This document shows, piece after piece, positions 52,320 through 63,194 of a stretch of DNA of 64,000 bases. Source of the DNA: Sporopachydermia quercuum (Eukaryota; Ascomycota; Sporopachydermiomycetes; Sporopachydermiales; Sporopachydermiaceae); contig BCGN01000001.1 of the NCBI GenBank assembly GCA_001599295.1, positions 124,001 to 188,000 of the forward strand, written 5' to 3'. A program made the translations under genes and the position numbers. Under the pieces are notes generated by a model, which was given only the letters and a program-made list of their open reading frames with translations, was not told where the DNA came from and did no database searches. The stretch's first letter is position 1. The number at the start of each line of letters is the position of its first letter.

Positions 52320-54623
52320 ATGCCGCTTACAGAATATACNGGAATAGTTCCCGCGCATCTAGATTCCGATTTGATGACATCGGGGGTTGTCGGAATCTCT
52401 AGTGAATGCGTACCAGCTCATGAGAATATTGATACACAGTATTCCGATGTTGTGTCTGACGCTGGTTCGGGATCGAAAAATATTGGAACCTCAAATGAAC
52501 CTTCCGTTTCGGCTAACCCTAGATTGAAAGAGGAAAATAATGCTAAACAAAGTTCGGAAGTGATATCTGAGAAATCGGCATCGTCTCAGTATGGGTCTCG
52601 GAGAAATTCTAGAAGCTTGTTTGGCTTTTTACATGGTAAAAGGCATTCAAAACGTTCTAGTTCAACACAAGGTTATCCTGAACATTTTTTGGATCCAGCT
52701 GATTCCGGTTCTTCCATGAGCATATCCGGTATTCCATCAATCTCCATAGACAATCAATCACCAGAGATCGGATCCTCTCAGAATCTATCTGTTCCGTACC
52801 GTTCCGGCTCTCAAGGTGACGCAGAAAGTATTTTGTCCTTGTCGTCAGGAAACCCGAAAGGTTTAGAAGTATTTTCCGGTATCAGTTCCGTCCTGGCCTC
52901 TCAAACGGCCGGCTTATGCCTTGATTCCGGAAGTAATGTCTCCGACATATTCCCCCAGCCAAATTATATTCGAATCCATCGTTCGGGGAAGTCCCGACAC
53001 CTGGGGCTAACTTCTTCTTCTGTGGATATACATCATCTGTTTTTAGCTCAAGAAATGCACCCGGAAACCCCAGGAGCAATCTGGGCTGCTGAATTTTCGT
53101 TAAACGGTAAGTTCTTAGCTGTAGGAGGTACAAGCAAAAATGTTCTGTTATATAAGGTTTTAACATCACCTACGGCACATTCTGATCCGACTTATTCCGC
53201 TTCAGGCTCCGCCTCTGTCTTTTCGCCTTCTCCAGCCCGGGTTTTCTCAGGACACACTTCCGATGTTCTGGACCTTGCCTGGTCTAAAAATACCTTCTTA
53301 TTATCAGCATCGAAGGATTCCACAGTTCGGCTTTGGCATCCCGATCGGAACGGCTGTCTCAGAATTTTCCGGCATGATGATTTTGTCACTTCTGTTAGTT
53401 TCCATCCTTTGGATGATCGGTTCTTCATCTCGGGATCTCTTGATTGTTCTGTTAGATTTTGGAGCATTCTAGACCATTCAATTCTTCATAATAAAAATGT
53501 CCAGGATCATGTCACAGCGGTGAGTTTTTCGCCCGATGGGGAACGAATTTCCGTAGGGACTTTTTCCGGATTTATTTTTGTGTTTGAAATCCGGGAATTG
53601 TCGGAACTGTTTAAATGCGTATTAAGAACAACTCATGGAAGGAAGAATCCAAAAGTAACCGGGATTACTATGATAGAGCGGAAACACGACGGAACAGGAG
53701 ATTTGAATGTCGTTTTGGGTGCCAATTTCCTCTATTCAGGAAAGATACTCGTTTCGTCCAATGATAATCCAATTGAACTATATGATGTCCAAAGTAGGAA
53801 GCTGGACTCTAAATTTAAAGGCGCTACCAACTCGTCGTCCCAAAATCAAGCCAAGCTGTCCGATGACGGGAGGTTTCTTATTTCCGGTTCTGAAGATCAT
53901 TATGTGTATATATGGGATTTTGTGGCCTCCGAAAGTGAGACAACAAGTACACTATCAGATTCCGATGGTGATTTCGACGATTTGAGTTTTGGAAGTGAGA
54001 ACGGAAACATAGGTAAAAGCGACTTCTTCTCTAAGCTTCTAGAAGGAAAGAAGAAAACTGCAAAGCAAATNAAGAAGATCCGAAAGCCGGGATATATAAG
54101 TTTTCATGCTCATTCTGCACCAGTTTCTGTAGCATTGATTGCTCCGAAAAGCACCCGAAGATTACTAACTTTATCCAATGACCCAATTTATGATTTGTGT
54201 CAATCTTTGAGCGGGGATTTGGGAAGAAATCGGGGTAATAGTATTACAAGTAATAGTGGAACCTACATGCGAGACAGAGGGCGAACACAATCACCATTTC
54301 GAGATCCCAGACCTAGGCAGAGCCAATCACAGAGCAGCAAACCCGGATCAAGCTTATCCCCAACTAGGATATCCGTATCAGGAGTCGGACTCGTAAGATC
54401 CCCATCTCCCGGCCAAGACAGATCACATTCAANNGGGAATATTATTGTGACTGCAGATACAAACGGGTTAATTCGGGTGTTCCGAGAAGATTGTGCATAC
54501 GATGCTCGCAAGTTATGTAGAGAAGCGGAAAGAAGCGGAAGACGATCCCGGGCTACTAGTAGGAGTACGGTAGTTTCTGACTCTCCGCAAAGTTCGGTTG
54601 ACATTTTCAATGGAAAACGTTGA
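52320..54623 (+). CDS. WD40-repeat protein of the Laf1/Dgr2 (WDR44-like) family
   Basis: 767 residues from ATG 52320. Residues 1-235 are serine-rich and disordered. WD40 repeats span about 250-540: WAAEFSLNGKFLAVGGT, VFSGHTSDVLDLAWSKN with SKDSTVRLWHPD, FRHDDFVTSVSFHPLDDRFF with GSLDCSVRFW, then HVTAVSFSPDGERI and GSEDHYVYIWDF. The PEHPGAIWA-type start of the propeller and the repeat set fit the fungal family containing S. cerevisiae YMR102C (LAF1) and YKL121W (DGR2), related to animal WDR44; the function is poorly known. The C-terminal 200 residues are Arg/Ser-rich with SP motifs. A TTG-initiated frame begins at 52266, but the ATG at 52320 is preferred. It converges on the TBC gene. Four N positions lie inside. 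Confidence 0.85.
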   Translation: MPLTEYXGIVPAHLDSDLMTSGVVGISSECVPAHENIDTQYSDVVSDAGSGSKNIGTSNEPSVSANPRLKEENNAKQSSEVISEKSASSQYGSRRNSRSLFGFLHGKRHSKRSSSTQGYPEHFLDPADSGSSMSISGIPSISIDNQSPEIGSSQNLSVPYRSGSQGDAESILSLSSGNPKGLEVFSGISSVLASQTAGLCLDSGSNVSDIFPQPNYIRIHRSGKSRHLGLTSSSVDIHHLFLAQEMHPETPGAIWAAEFSLNGKFLAVGGTSKNVLLYKVLTSPTAHSDPTYSASGSASVFSPSPARVFSGHTSDVLDLAWSKNTFLLSASKDSTVRLWHPDRNGCLRIFRHDDFVTSVSFHPLDDRFFISGSLDCSVRFWSILDHSILHNKNVQDHVTAVSFSPDGERISVGTFSGFIFVFEIRELSELFKCVLRTTHGRKNPKVTGITMIERKHDGTGDLNVVLGANFLYSGKILVSSNDNPIELYDVQSRKLDSKFKGATNSSSQNQAKLSDDGRFLISGSEDHYVYIWDFVASESETTSTLSDSDGDFDDLSFGSENGNIGKSDFFSKLLEGKKKTAKQXKKIRKPGYISFHAHSAPVSVALIAPKSTRRLLTLSNDPIYDLCQSLSGDLGRNRGNSITSNSGTYMRDRGRTQSPFRDPRPRQSQSQSSKPGSSLSPTRISVSGVGLVRSPSPGQDRSHSXGNIIVTADTNGLIRVFREDCAYDARKLCREAERSGRRSRATSRSTVVSDSPQSSVDIFNGKR

Positions 54624-54995
54624 TGTAAACGGATGGTTTTGGGATTTCCATTCTCGGATCCAACTTTGAGTGAGCAGGCGGAAGCGGCGGCTGGAGCTGA
54701 AGGAAGTTGAGCAATTAGTTGGTAAAGGCAATGCGAGCGAGACCGCGAGCTGCATAGGAATCGGAATTAGGAAGAGTTTTGTTCAACTAATGAGGTTGCG
54801 AGATATAGTTTAGCCATATAGAAAGGAAATAATTACTGATTACGGGTAAGCTAATAAATCAACTTAGTACGAATAGATTAACTAGTAGAACTAAAATTTT
54901 ATTGCAGTTAGATTATATTTCCTGATTAGGAAAAAGTCCGCCTTACCCCAATTTGATCAATCAGCTTCCTAAGGAAGCAAACACTCGAAAAATCA
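54624..54995. other. Convergent intergenic spacer
   Basis: 372 bp between the stops of the WD40 and TBC genes. No feature recognised. Confidence 0.6.
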
Positions 54996-57170
54996 TCATC
55001 TGGCCTCACTTTCCATTTCGGACCATATCCAACTGCGCCACAAATCTCCCGCTTGAGAGATTATCGTATGGATATCTCTTTGTGGTGAAGACACAAAAAC
55101 AGGAACTTCTTCCTTTTCCAGCGATTGTAACGATTCAGCTGAACCAAAAACAGAATTGGTACTACTGCTGCCTGAAGAGGTAATAGACCCGGTTCCTAAC
55201 TGATAATTATCGCTAGTATTGAAGTTGAAATTACCGTTTCCTTCTGATGCTAAATTTGGACTCCGATAAGCTTCATCTTCCCCGATCTCAGATCTTCCTT
55301 TGTAGTAATGATGATTAGCTCGGGTATTCTTCCTTAATGGCCTTCCTTTCCCATTTACTGAGCTCATTCCGGAACTACCCGATTGCTGCGAACCTAGTTT
55401 TGATCCGTTTTCGGAGGAGCTCTGCTTTATATAACCTTTTTTACTCTCCCAGGAAATAGTTCGGGATAAATATTCCCGAATTTCACTTTGGTCTAGTTCC
55501 ATTAAGGTTAATTCCTTAGCTTTCAGCATAGCTAAGCACACAAATATATGCTCCGTATGAACATCCGCCCCCGGAGGAAGATTTAAAGTTCCGGTTGTAG
55601 TTTGGGAAGCGGGATTAATTATTTTTGGACCCGTCTCTGATGTTAAGTCATAATTGAGCACCGGCTTCTCCCGAGAGTAAATTCCATCACAGATTGTAAC
55701 AACTGAATCTCGGACTCGGGCCGAGTTTAAGCTTCCCGTCGACCAAAACGGATCGGAACCTATTCCGGCTTTTTGGTCTAGAGTTAATTCTAACACAGAA
55801 CAAGTTTTGACCGGCAAACTCCGCATTTTACTTTTTCTAGAAGAACTAGTACTAGGATTGATACTGTTACGGTTGCTAGCATTAGAATTTCCGTTTTGAG
55901 AATCGGAGTTAAAGCTGGTTTTTGAGGTTTCTGCCTCTTTCCCGTTATCGTTTCCGGTATCATTTCCGTTATTAAATCTAACTTCTGCTTCTTCTTCCGA
56001 AATAACCCGAACCAACGGAACCTTATCTCGCCATCCGAAATACATGTCCCATACCCGACCACGGTCCCGCTTGTCCCACACTTTTGACCCTGCCCATTTG
56101 ATCCACCAATGAAGCCATTTCTCTTCTTCAACGGCGCTTAAAACATTCTCTTCGTAAAAGTAATTAGAAAGATCGGGTAACAAGGTTTGGAAGGCATACA
56201 AAAAGAATGACACAATATCTGATCCGAGATTAGTTACGTGTGAGATTTTGGGAGAAGAATCGGCGTTCGAATTGATGTTGCCTCTATTATTTTTATCTCC
56301 CGTGCTATCATTTCCGAAATTATTGATGATGTTTCCGCTAACTAAAATATCGTTTCCGTTTTCCCCATTGTCAGAATTCCCGTTTCCGGCCCCATGCAAC
56401 TCAGGAACAACTTCCGCTACTAAATCTTCTTCAGAATGTAACAAAACAAGCAATAAACGTTCATAAACTTCATGAAATTTCATGTCAGGCCGATAATTCT
56501 GAAAAAATTCAAAATCAATATTGGAATCAGTCTGTAGATTCCTGTAGTTATCTTCCAGTAATACTCCTTTCCATCCCGAAAGTATCCAGTTTGTTTTATA
56601 AATAGGCGGAATCCATTCCGCTAATGCCATGGCTGCCCAAGTCATTCCTGGATCATACGGAACCAATGGACCCCATTTATTAAGAAACCGGGTAATTGCT
56701 TCTTCTATGCATGTGAAAAAAGTATCTGCTGTATCAACTAATTCTGAATCTTCTCCAGGAGGAGGTAATCTTTTCCGAATTCTGGAAATGTCGGTTCGGA
56801 TTTGTTTTATCGGAACAAGCTCAAACTCTTCTGAGTTTTCATTCCGAGATAGCTTCGAGGTTTTATTCAAGATTTCTTCTTCTGGGATTGGCATAATCAT
56901 CGGATCTAATACATTCGGATGATCTATGAGCAACAAAGGCCACGCAAACTGCCGAAGCGAGGAAGGGATACCTTTGTGGCGAGCCAACATGGCTAATCCC
57001 GTTGTGTTACGTTGTCGAATGTAATATTGGCATAATCGCACGATTATTTCGGAGTTGGGTCCAATGAACTCTGATGAAACAACAGAAAATGTTCCGCTCA
57101 AAGCTAAGGATAAGTTGGTACTGGAAGCGGATGCTGACGAAGCGCTTGAGGAACATGAAAGCGCGTCCAT
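54996..57170 (-). CDS. OCA5: TBC-domain protein, Oca5-like
   Basis: 724 residues. A short Ser-rich N-terminus is followed by RHKGIPSSLRQFAWPLLL, the first motif of a TBC (Rab-GAP) domain, then EVYERLLLVLLHSEED, SFFLYAFQTLLPDLSNYFYE, KWLHWWIKWAGSKVWDKRDR and GRVWDMYFGW, and later EHIFVCLAMLKAKELTLMEL. The divergent TBC lacks the clear catalytic Arg and Gln fingers of active Rab-GAPs as far as I can see, as in S. cerevisiae Oca5 (YHL029C), a protein linked by interaction to the Oca/Siw14 phosphatase group. Asn/Gly/Asp-rich inserts (about residues 265-310 and 405-440) interrupt the domain and the C-terminus is disordered. The family (TBC) is secure; the Oca5 assignment is moderately sure. Confidence 0.82.
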   Translation of the reverse strand: MDALSCSSSASSASASSTNLSLALSGTFSVVSSEFIGPNSEIIVRLCQYYIRQRNTTGLAMLARHKGIPSSLRQFAWPLLLIDHPNVLDPMIMPIPEEEILNKTSKLSRNENSEEFELVPIKQIRTDISRIRKRLPPPGEDSELVDTADTFFTCIEEAITRFLNKWGPLVPYDPGMTWAAMALAEWIPPIYKTNWILSGWKGVLLEDNYRNLQTDSNIDFEFFQNYRPDMKFHEVYERLLLVLLHSEEDLVAEVVPELHGAGNGNSDNGENGNDILVSGNIINNFGNDSTGDKNNRGNINSNADSSPKISHVTNLGSDIVSFFLYAFQTLLPDLSNYFYEENVLSAVEEEKWLHWWIKWAGSKVWDKRDRGRVWDMYFGWRDKVPLVRVISEEEAEVRFNNGNDTGNDNGKEAETSKTSFNSDSQNGNSNASNRNSINPSTSSSRKSKMRSLPVKTCSVLELTLDQKAGIGSDPFWSTGSLNSARVRDSVVTICDGIYSREKPVLNYDLTSETGPKIINPASQTTTGTLNLPPGADVHTEHIFVCLAMLKAKELTLMELDQSEIREYLSRTISWESKKGYIKQSSSENGSKLGSQQSGSSGMSSVNGKGRPLRKNTRANHHYYKGRSEIGEDEAYRSPNLASEGNGNFNFNTSDNYQLGTGSITSSGSSSTNSVFGSAESLQSLEKEEVPVFVSSPQRDIHTIISQAGDLWRSWIWSEMESEAR

Positions 57171-58839
57171 TATGAAAGTCTATATGGTGATGAAATACTA
57201 CAGGAGATATTTATGTTCGTGTGTCGATGCTTGTATGCTGATAGGATACACTGTTTATGGTTGTAGTTTTCTTTTTCTTGCTTCNGTTCCGTTTCTTTTT
57301 ACCGTGGAGTTCGGAATTACTAAAAAAAAGTTCTGCCAATAAACAAGGTTTAGATTCAGACTCAGAACAAATTCAAACAAATTCTCGGTTGGTTTTCCGC
57401 TTCCGTTATGTGAATGTGAAATCACAAACTGTCAGAAGGCATCTTCGAAAAATTAAAACAGACGATAGACAAAATGATACAAAGAATATGTGTGCAAAGG
57501 GTAAACAAATGAGCTTTACCGAGATTTGAACTTCTGAATTTTAGCTGTTATTGCCGAGCTTTTCAAATTCGTGTCGTTTATTTCTTCCGTTACTGAGAAG
57601 AACACATCCACTGATGTTGTAATTGCTGGAAACACAAGTAGGGGGAACTTTGGCTCGNAGTATATCCTACTTCTGACCGCTTTGAGTTTCGTATTTTCCT
57701 TTTGAAGAAACCTTTTGAGAAAATGATCTGCTTTCCACTTCCGAAGTCTTCTTTCTGATAGTTTTGTATCATATAATAGGAAATAAGAGAAAAATAGAGA
57801 AGAAAATGTGTGTAGAGCAAAGTCGTTTGTGAAAGAAAAAACGCTGGGGGTCTATTAGGGTCTTTGTCCTGGTTAGATACTTTGTTTAAGGTTTAGCTAT
57901 GACATTGTAATAGTTGAAGGGTCTAGTTAAATGGAGATAATGGAACGTAAGCTTTTGGGATAAATAAGAAGCCTGAAGGTCTCTNCTTTTGCAAATACAA
58001 GATAAAGAAATGTCTAATTCTATTCAAAAAATTTAAAGCTCTTATAGATAGTTTTAACCAATTGCTAAAGNTTGAGTTATGTATATATGAATGCTGTAAA
58101 ATTAAGTGTTAACTGAGTTTGTGCATGTCACACTGAAGACTAGGGCTTGTCCTGCATAACTATGGACAAAGACAATAACTTTCTTGTAAGCTTACCCGAA
58201 AGAGACACAGAGAAGACGTTTCAGTGAAGACCAAGAATAGAATAGCTTGGCCAAAGAGGTTGAAGCAAAGTGATGGAAACAGGAAACTTGTAGATGTTAC
58301 TTGACTACTTTTCAATTAGATCTCTTACATTAGTCATTTCCTTTTACATTCAAACAAGCTTCGACCTAACTATTTCCTCCTTAGAATGATACTCCTGTTT
58401 AAAGAGGCACAAACTATGTCCTTTGTTCTAGTTACAGCATAAAAAAGCAGACAGGAAAGACCCACTAAAACGTGATAGAATCCCATATGCTACAATTCCC
58501 AATCGGGATTAGTTTCAATTACGGAAAACATACTATATATCTGTCATCAGGATTTCCGAAATTNCCCATATCCATCCATATTTCACCCCCTATTTTGAGA
58601 CACAGAAATTTTTTTTTAAGCATCTTCCTATTATCACGATTACCATTCTCTAGAATTGGCCATAGATTAATATTGAATGTATACGAACCAATAGCTTAAA
58701 TCAGTCTCAATTCCAGTTTATATTGTCACAACCTCTTTGNCTACCCTGACAATATTTAATTGGCTCCAATAATTATACAATACTCTCTCTTATTGTCATC
58801 TCTTTCAAATAGCATAACTATCACAGGACTATCTGTGCA
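57171..58839. other. Divergent intergenic region OCA5-like/NOP13
   Basis: 1.7 kb promoter spacer. At about 58366-58381 CTAACTATTTCCTCCTTAG looks like an intron 3' end, so NOP13 may have a 5'-UTR intron; no matching donor was identified. Small ATG frames at 57257-57529 (+) and 57820-57590 (-) have no recognisable content. Confidence 0.45.
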
Positions 58840-59997
58840 ATGTCTGAGTCTGAAGAATCCTCCAAATCTTCTTCAAAATCTGAGAAAATTTCCTCTAAAC
58901 GGGATTTAGAAGAAATCGAAATTGATTTAGAAGAACCAACGCCTCTTTCAAAGAAGCAGAAGCGTTTAGAAAAGAAGAAAGCTAAAAAAAGCTCCTCAGG
59001 AAACGATACAAGCAGTTCAAATGAACAATCAAACGAACAATCAAACAAAGAATTGAAGCCTCAGAAGGCACAAGAATCTTCAAAATCCAAAAGTGAAAAT
59101 GGTATTTGGATTGGAAATCTCTCATATGATACTCAGAAAGATGATATTATCCGTTATTTGGTTGCTAAGACTGCACCTTATCCAGTTTATAACAATGATG
59201 ATCCNATCGGAGAAGATAACCTTTATAAGATCACCGAGTCAGATATAACTCGGGCATTTCTTCCATCAGGAAAGAATAAGAAAAGCATAAAAGGGTTTGC
59301 TTATGTTGACTTTTCAGGACCACAGTTTTTACAATCAGCTATTAGTTTATCTGAGAGTAATCTGAACGGAAGAAATCTACTCATCAAGAATGCTAGTTCA
59401 TTTGAGGGAAGACCGGCAAAGCCTGTTGGAGATAATAGTAATTCAAATCCNCCATCTCGAATCCTTTTCGTAGGAAACCTATCATTTGATACTACGGAAG
59501 ATCAACTTGTTATGCATTTCCAATCATACGGTGAGATAGTTAAAGTAAGAATGGCTACATTTCAAGATTCAGGAAAATGTAAAGGTTTTAGTTTTATTGA
59601 CTTTTTAGAAATTGATTCAGCCACAGCAGCATTAAAGGATAAATCGTGTTATCGCATGAACGGGCGAAAGTTACGAATGGAATATGGAGAAGATAGAAGT
59701 AAGCGAAATCCTAAGATGTTAGCCAAAGCCATAGAAAACGGAAATGATGATGGGGATGTCACCCATGAAGCCGAAGAAGTTAGCACTACTAATAGTAAAA
59801 GCTATTATGAAGGTGGATTCGATAGTGAGAATAAGGGAAATCACAACGCCAATACAAATGTTTCATCAGAGAAAACGAAGAAGAAGAAGAAGAGTATGCG
59901 AGAGAAGCCGAAAATCGCGCCCGGTGCCGCTTTGGCAAAAGCAGCCAGGGGAAAAGTCGGAATTGTGGAGTCTACGGGTACTAAAATTACCTTTTAA
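58840..59997 (+). CDS. NOP13: Nucleolar RNA-binding protein Nop13
   Basis: 385 residues with two RRMs. The N-terminal 85 residues are Ser/Glu/Lys-rich (PLSKKQKRLEKKKAKKS), a nucleolar-type basic tract. RRM1 at about 88-190 has RNP2 IWIGNLSYDT and RNP1 KGFAYVDF, with a long insert between them typical of Nop13. RRM2 at about 205-285 has ILFVGNLSFDTTEDQL and KGFSFIDF. The C-terminal tail is acidic then basic and ends with a PGAALAKAARGK segment as in other fungal Nop13/Nop12-like proteins. In S. cerevisiae Nop13 (YNL175C, 403 aa) is a pre-ribosome-associated nucleolar protein. Order, lengths and the inserted RRM1 agree with that family. No intron is needed. Confidence 0.92.
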   Translation: MSESEESSKSSSKSEKISSKRDLEEIEIDLEEPTPLSKKQKRLEKKKAKKSSSGNDTSSSNEQSNEQSNKELKPQKAQESSKSKSENGIWIGNLSYDTQKDDIIRYLVAKTAPYPVYNNDDXIGEDNLYKITESDITRAFLPSGKNKKSIKGFAYVDFSGPQFLQSAISLSESNLNGRNLLIKNASSFEGRPAKPVGDNSNSNXPSRILFVGNLSFDTTEDQLVMHFQSYGEIVKVRMATFQDSGKCKGFSFIDFLEIDSATAALKDKSCYRMNGRKLRMEYGEDRSKRNPKMLAKAIENGNDDGDVTHEAEEVSTTNSKSYYEGGFDSENKGNHNANTNVSSEKTKKKKKSMREKPKIAPGAALAKAARGKVGIVESTGTKITF

Positions 59998-61309
59998 GCA
60001 AGACAACTATGCAAGCGATACATATTGTGGGTATTGATCAAATTTCTTTAAGTAACTAACGGAAGTTGCTGCCTCAATTTGGAAATGCATAAGCAGAAAG
60101 TACGAGTATCNTGAGAAAATCAGGTAATAAAGTTGCCAATCCTGGCATTTAACTTCTGGCTCATGTACAGTAGGTGATAGGTTAATTTGCATATATTTAA
60201 CTAAGGAAACGGATTTTGGTGAAAGGTCGCCGGATACAAAATAACTGTCCTGGTTAAACTACGTCAAATTAGGCAAACTTCCTGGTAAGTCAATTACTTT
60301 GGCGCAATATTTCAACGAGGTTTCCCTTAACATTTTGGTTATAAACTTGGTCGTATAAATACTTTCTTCTCTCCTTCCCGACTACCGTATTACTATTTTA
60401 TACGGAAAATTGAACATTTACACAGCTGCTCATTACCTGTGTAATCGCGTGTAACTGTCTTTTTGTTCCGACGGAGATCAACCGAGGAATTCAGTATACC
60501 ATTCCCCTGTTGTTGCCATCCCTGTCTTATTCTTACCACTGCAGCATACAAATATCAGATCTGGCAAAGATCACTAATAGTCTAATAGTTGAAACAACTC
60601 AATTACAGACAGCTCTTTCTATATTTCTTAATTGATCATTTATTCCGTTGTCCCAATTCTGGCAAGTTTTGCACTTGTATAATGTTTTACTCACAACAAC
60701 AGGAACCATTTGTAGCATTAGAATAGCTATCATATTTAGAGTACAGGAAATAGAAATACGAAAAAAATTTGTCACTATTGAATTGAAAACACTACGCTTG
60801 ACTCATTATTATGTCATTATCGTCACTCTTATATTATATATGAATTTATTTTCTCCGGTTTTAATATATCATCTCCAAAATATTTTCACGTGATATAACT
60901 TTCAATTTCTGTAGATCACGTGCTCTTGGATTCTTAATTCGTATCCTTCATATTATAAAAACGCATGGATATCCCTACCAAATCGGGAAAGTTACAAAGA
61001 AATCATACAGTTCTTCATCAGAGGCCGAACTTCACATTTACCCTTACTTGTTCGGTCTTTTTCGGCTTCATTTCAACCTAAATTTAAATCTTTCGGAGCA
61101 CCTTACAAATTCCATCTTTGTACACTGAATCGAAACAAGGTCACATTACTGATAATTGGTAGCATAACCATCAGATCATCCCATCACTGATCATTGTACG
61201 TCTCGGCTTCAGATAAGATCAGCTCGTCAAAACGCAGGGTTACTCTGTAATTGAGCCGAGGGCGGAACAAACTGAACAGAAAGTCAATAAAACATTATAA
61301 CGGGAAAAG
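59998..61309. other. Intergenic region upstream of the ENTH gene
   Basis: 3' flank of NOP13 and promoter of the ENTH gene. Two CACGTG sites lie at 60887 and 60917, described separately. A 7-bp inverted repeat (CTCGGCT 61202-61208 with AGCCGAG 61254-61260) is close to the start. No gene seen. Confidence 0.5.
60887..60922. promoter_or_regulatory. Pair of CACGTG E-boxes
   Basis: CACGTG occurs at 60887-60892 (in TTTTCACGTGATATA) and again at 60917-60922 (in AGATCACGTGCTC), exactly 30 bp apart, about 400 bp upstream of the ENTH gene start. Both match the Cbf1/Pho4-type E-box. Binding is inferred, not shown. Confidence 0.45.
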
Positions 61310-62656
61310 ATGACCACAAAAAAGGTCATCCGACAGATAAAGAACATAACAAACGGGTACTCCAGCACGGAGATAAAAGTGCGCAATTGTATGTTTGATA
61401 TTCTGAGAACCGGAGGAAAGTCAAGGGATTGAATGGAAGAATTCGGAACAACTCTGAAAGGTTTTCGAAGTCCTGGAATTATTCATAGATTGCTAACCTT
61501 TTATTTTAGCTACAAGCAATGATCCGTGGGGTCCTTCGATGGATGAATTGAATGAGATTTCGCAGCTAACCTTTGACAGGTGAGTGAGATAACTAGAATA
61601 CCGGAAACGATAGCAGGTTTGATTTGGAAATGATAAGGATAAGGAATGAGGTAGTAAAAGAGAAGTTTGAAGTACCGGGACATGATTGTGAAATCAGAAT
61701 CGGAGAGAGAGATAATAGCGGAATGGGTTGCACTGTAATTACCAGTCAGCTAGGCGACTCCAAACCGCTCTTGAACAATACCTTCTTCTAACTTTCATAC
61801 CCTGTTTTCTCCGAAATTTACCCCAAAACTAACCCCTCCTGCTCCTACCCCTCTTTTTGCTGCAACTTTATTTCTAACCTTATTTTCTAGCCGGAAACTA
61901 TCCGATGTTACCAAAATCCTTCTGAAAAGACTAAACTCCAACGGTAAAGACTGGAGACATGTAAATAAAGCACTAGCTATAATCAAGTTTTGTGTTATTG
62001 CTGCTTCCGAGAACTTCTTGAAATGGATAGAATCCCGAGCTTATTTAGTAAAAAGCTTATCGGAGTTCAAATTCATCGACTGTAACGGTATAGATCAAGG
62101 AATAAATATACGGCAGAAAGCATTAGATATCTGTGTGCTACTATCGAATGAAGAGGCGCTAGAGAACAAACGGGTAGAATTTCACAAGCTGCGGTCACGG
62201 ATGTCTAAACCAGGAATTCTAGAGTCTGCTCGGAAAACTCCGGGTAGAAATAGTATAGATGTGGCAGGATGTAAACGGATAAGAATGGGAATGGCAGATA
62301 TAATATCGGAAGAAAACGGAGACTCGGAAGAAGATGAGTTGTATCAGGCGTTAGGAAGTTCTCCGTTAATGGCAAATCCAGAAATGCTTACATCCGATCG
62401 GCTTAATGAGGTGGTTTTGCCGGTTAATTTGGATTGGGATGCGTTAGCTCGCAGTAAATCGGGAAGTTCTCGGTACAAAAATAAGGGCAAGAATCGGAAT
62501 ACTGTAGATTCAGTAATATCTCCGGCTTATTCCCGGGCTACTCCCTGGGCGGGAAGAATGACTTCGGCTTCATTGGATATTCCTCGGGATCAATTCACCC
62601 GAAGCTTTAATTTATCAGAAAACCCGATCTCTGAATCGGAAGAACGCAGGTTGTAG
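61310..62656 (+). CDS. ENTH-domain (epsin-like) protein, two introns
   Basis: Endocytic or endosomal adaptor of the epsin/Ent family. Exon 1 61310-61388 (79 nt), intron 1 61389-61509 (GTATGT...TGCTAAC...TTTTAG), exon 2 61510-61579 (70 nt), intron 2 61580-61890 (GTGAGT...TTCTAAC...TTCTAG), exon 3 61891-62656. The spliced protein has 304 residues. Residues about 1-150 are an ENTH domain: VRNSTSNDPWGPSMDELNEI across the first junction, then QLTFDSRKLSDVTKILLKRL, GKDWRHVNKALAIIKF, and IDQGINIRQKALDI. ENTH domains bind phosphoinositides and curve membranes. The C-terminal half is polar and lacks obvious ubiquitin-interacting or NPF motifs, so it resembles the short Ent4 type (247 aa in S. cerevisiae) more than Ent1/2. 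Reading only the last exon would start at 62018 and lose half the domain. Confidence 0.93.
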
Positions 62657-63194
62657 AATAGTTTGGGCGGAAAGAGAAGAAACATGGATAACTCTAGAGG
62701 AAAGACCGGAAAAAGTAGCGGAACATCGGGTTGAATTACGGCGCTAATATATAGAAATTAAGAAGAATCTTCAGAAGCTCGAAGTATTGCTTTTCCGGAA
62801 ATGGGGTTGCATAATAAATGAGTAATTATGGCACAAAAGCATATTATGAAGTATAAGCTAAAGATTTGCAATTAAATTAGGTAATTGTATCCAAATTCAG
62901 TAGTCAATTTAGTTATATTCCTCAAAATGAAACAAGTTTTTGCTTATTTGAAGCATTTCATTTACTTTGGATCATACTTTCCGTCCTTACTCGAAATTAG
63001 ATACGAAAATCACCTTATTTGAAATCATTTACTTTCTAGTCAACCAAAATTATCCTAGTTCAGCAATTCTACTAGTTCTCTTCTTCCTGAAACGATAAAA
63101 TATCTCAATTTGTTTGCCTCTTTCAGCAGAATATGAACAAACATGATTAGCTTTATATACATAACTTACTCCTCTTTTCAACTTTCGACTTTAC
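62657..63194. other. Convergent intergenic region
   Basis: AT-rich 3' flanks of the ENTH gene and COQ8. Nothing recognised. Confidence 0.55.

Noticed and set aside
57257-57529. 91-codon frame in the OCA5/NOP13 spacer
   Set aside because: No motif, poor composition, contains an N, and overlaps another chance frame.
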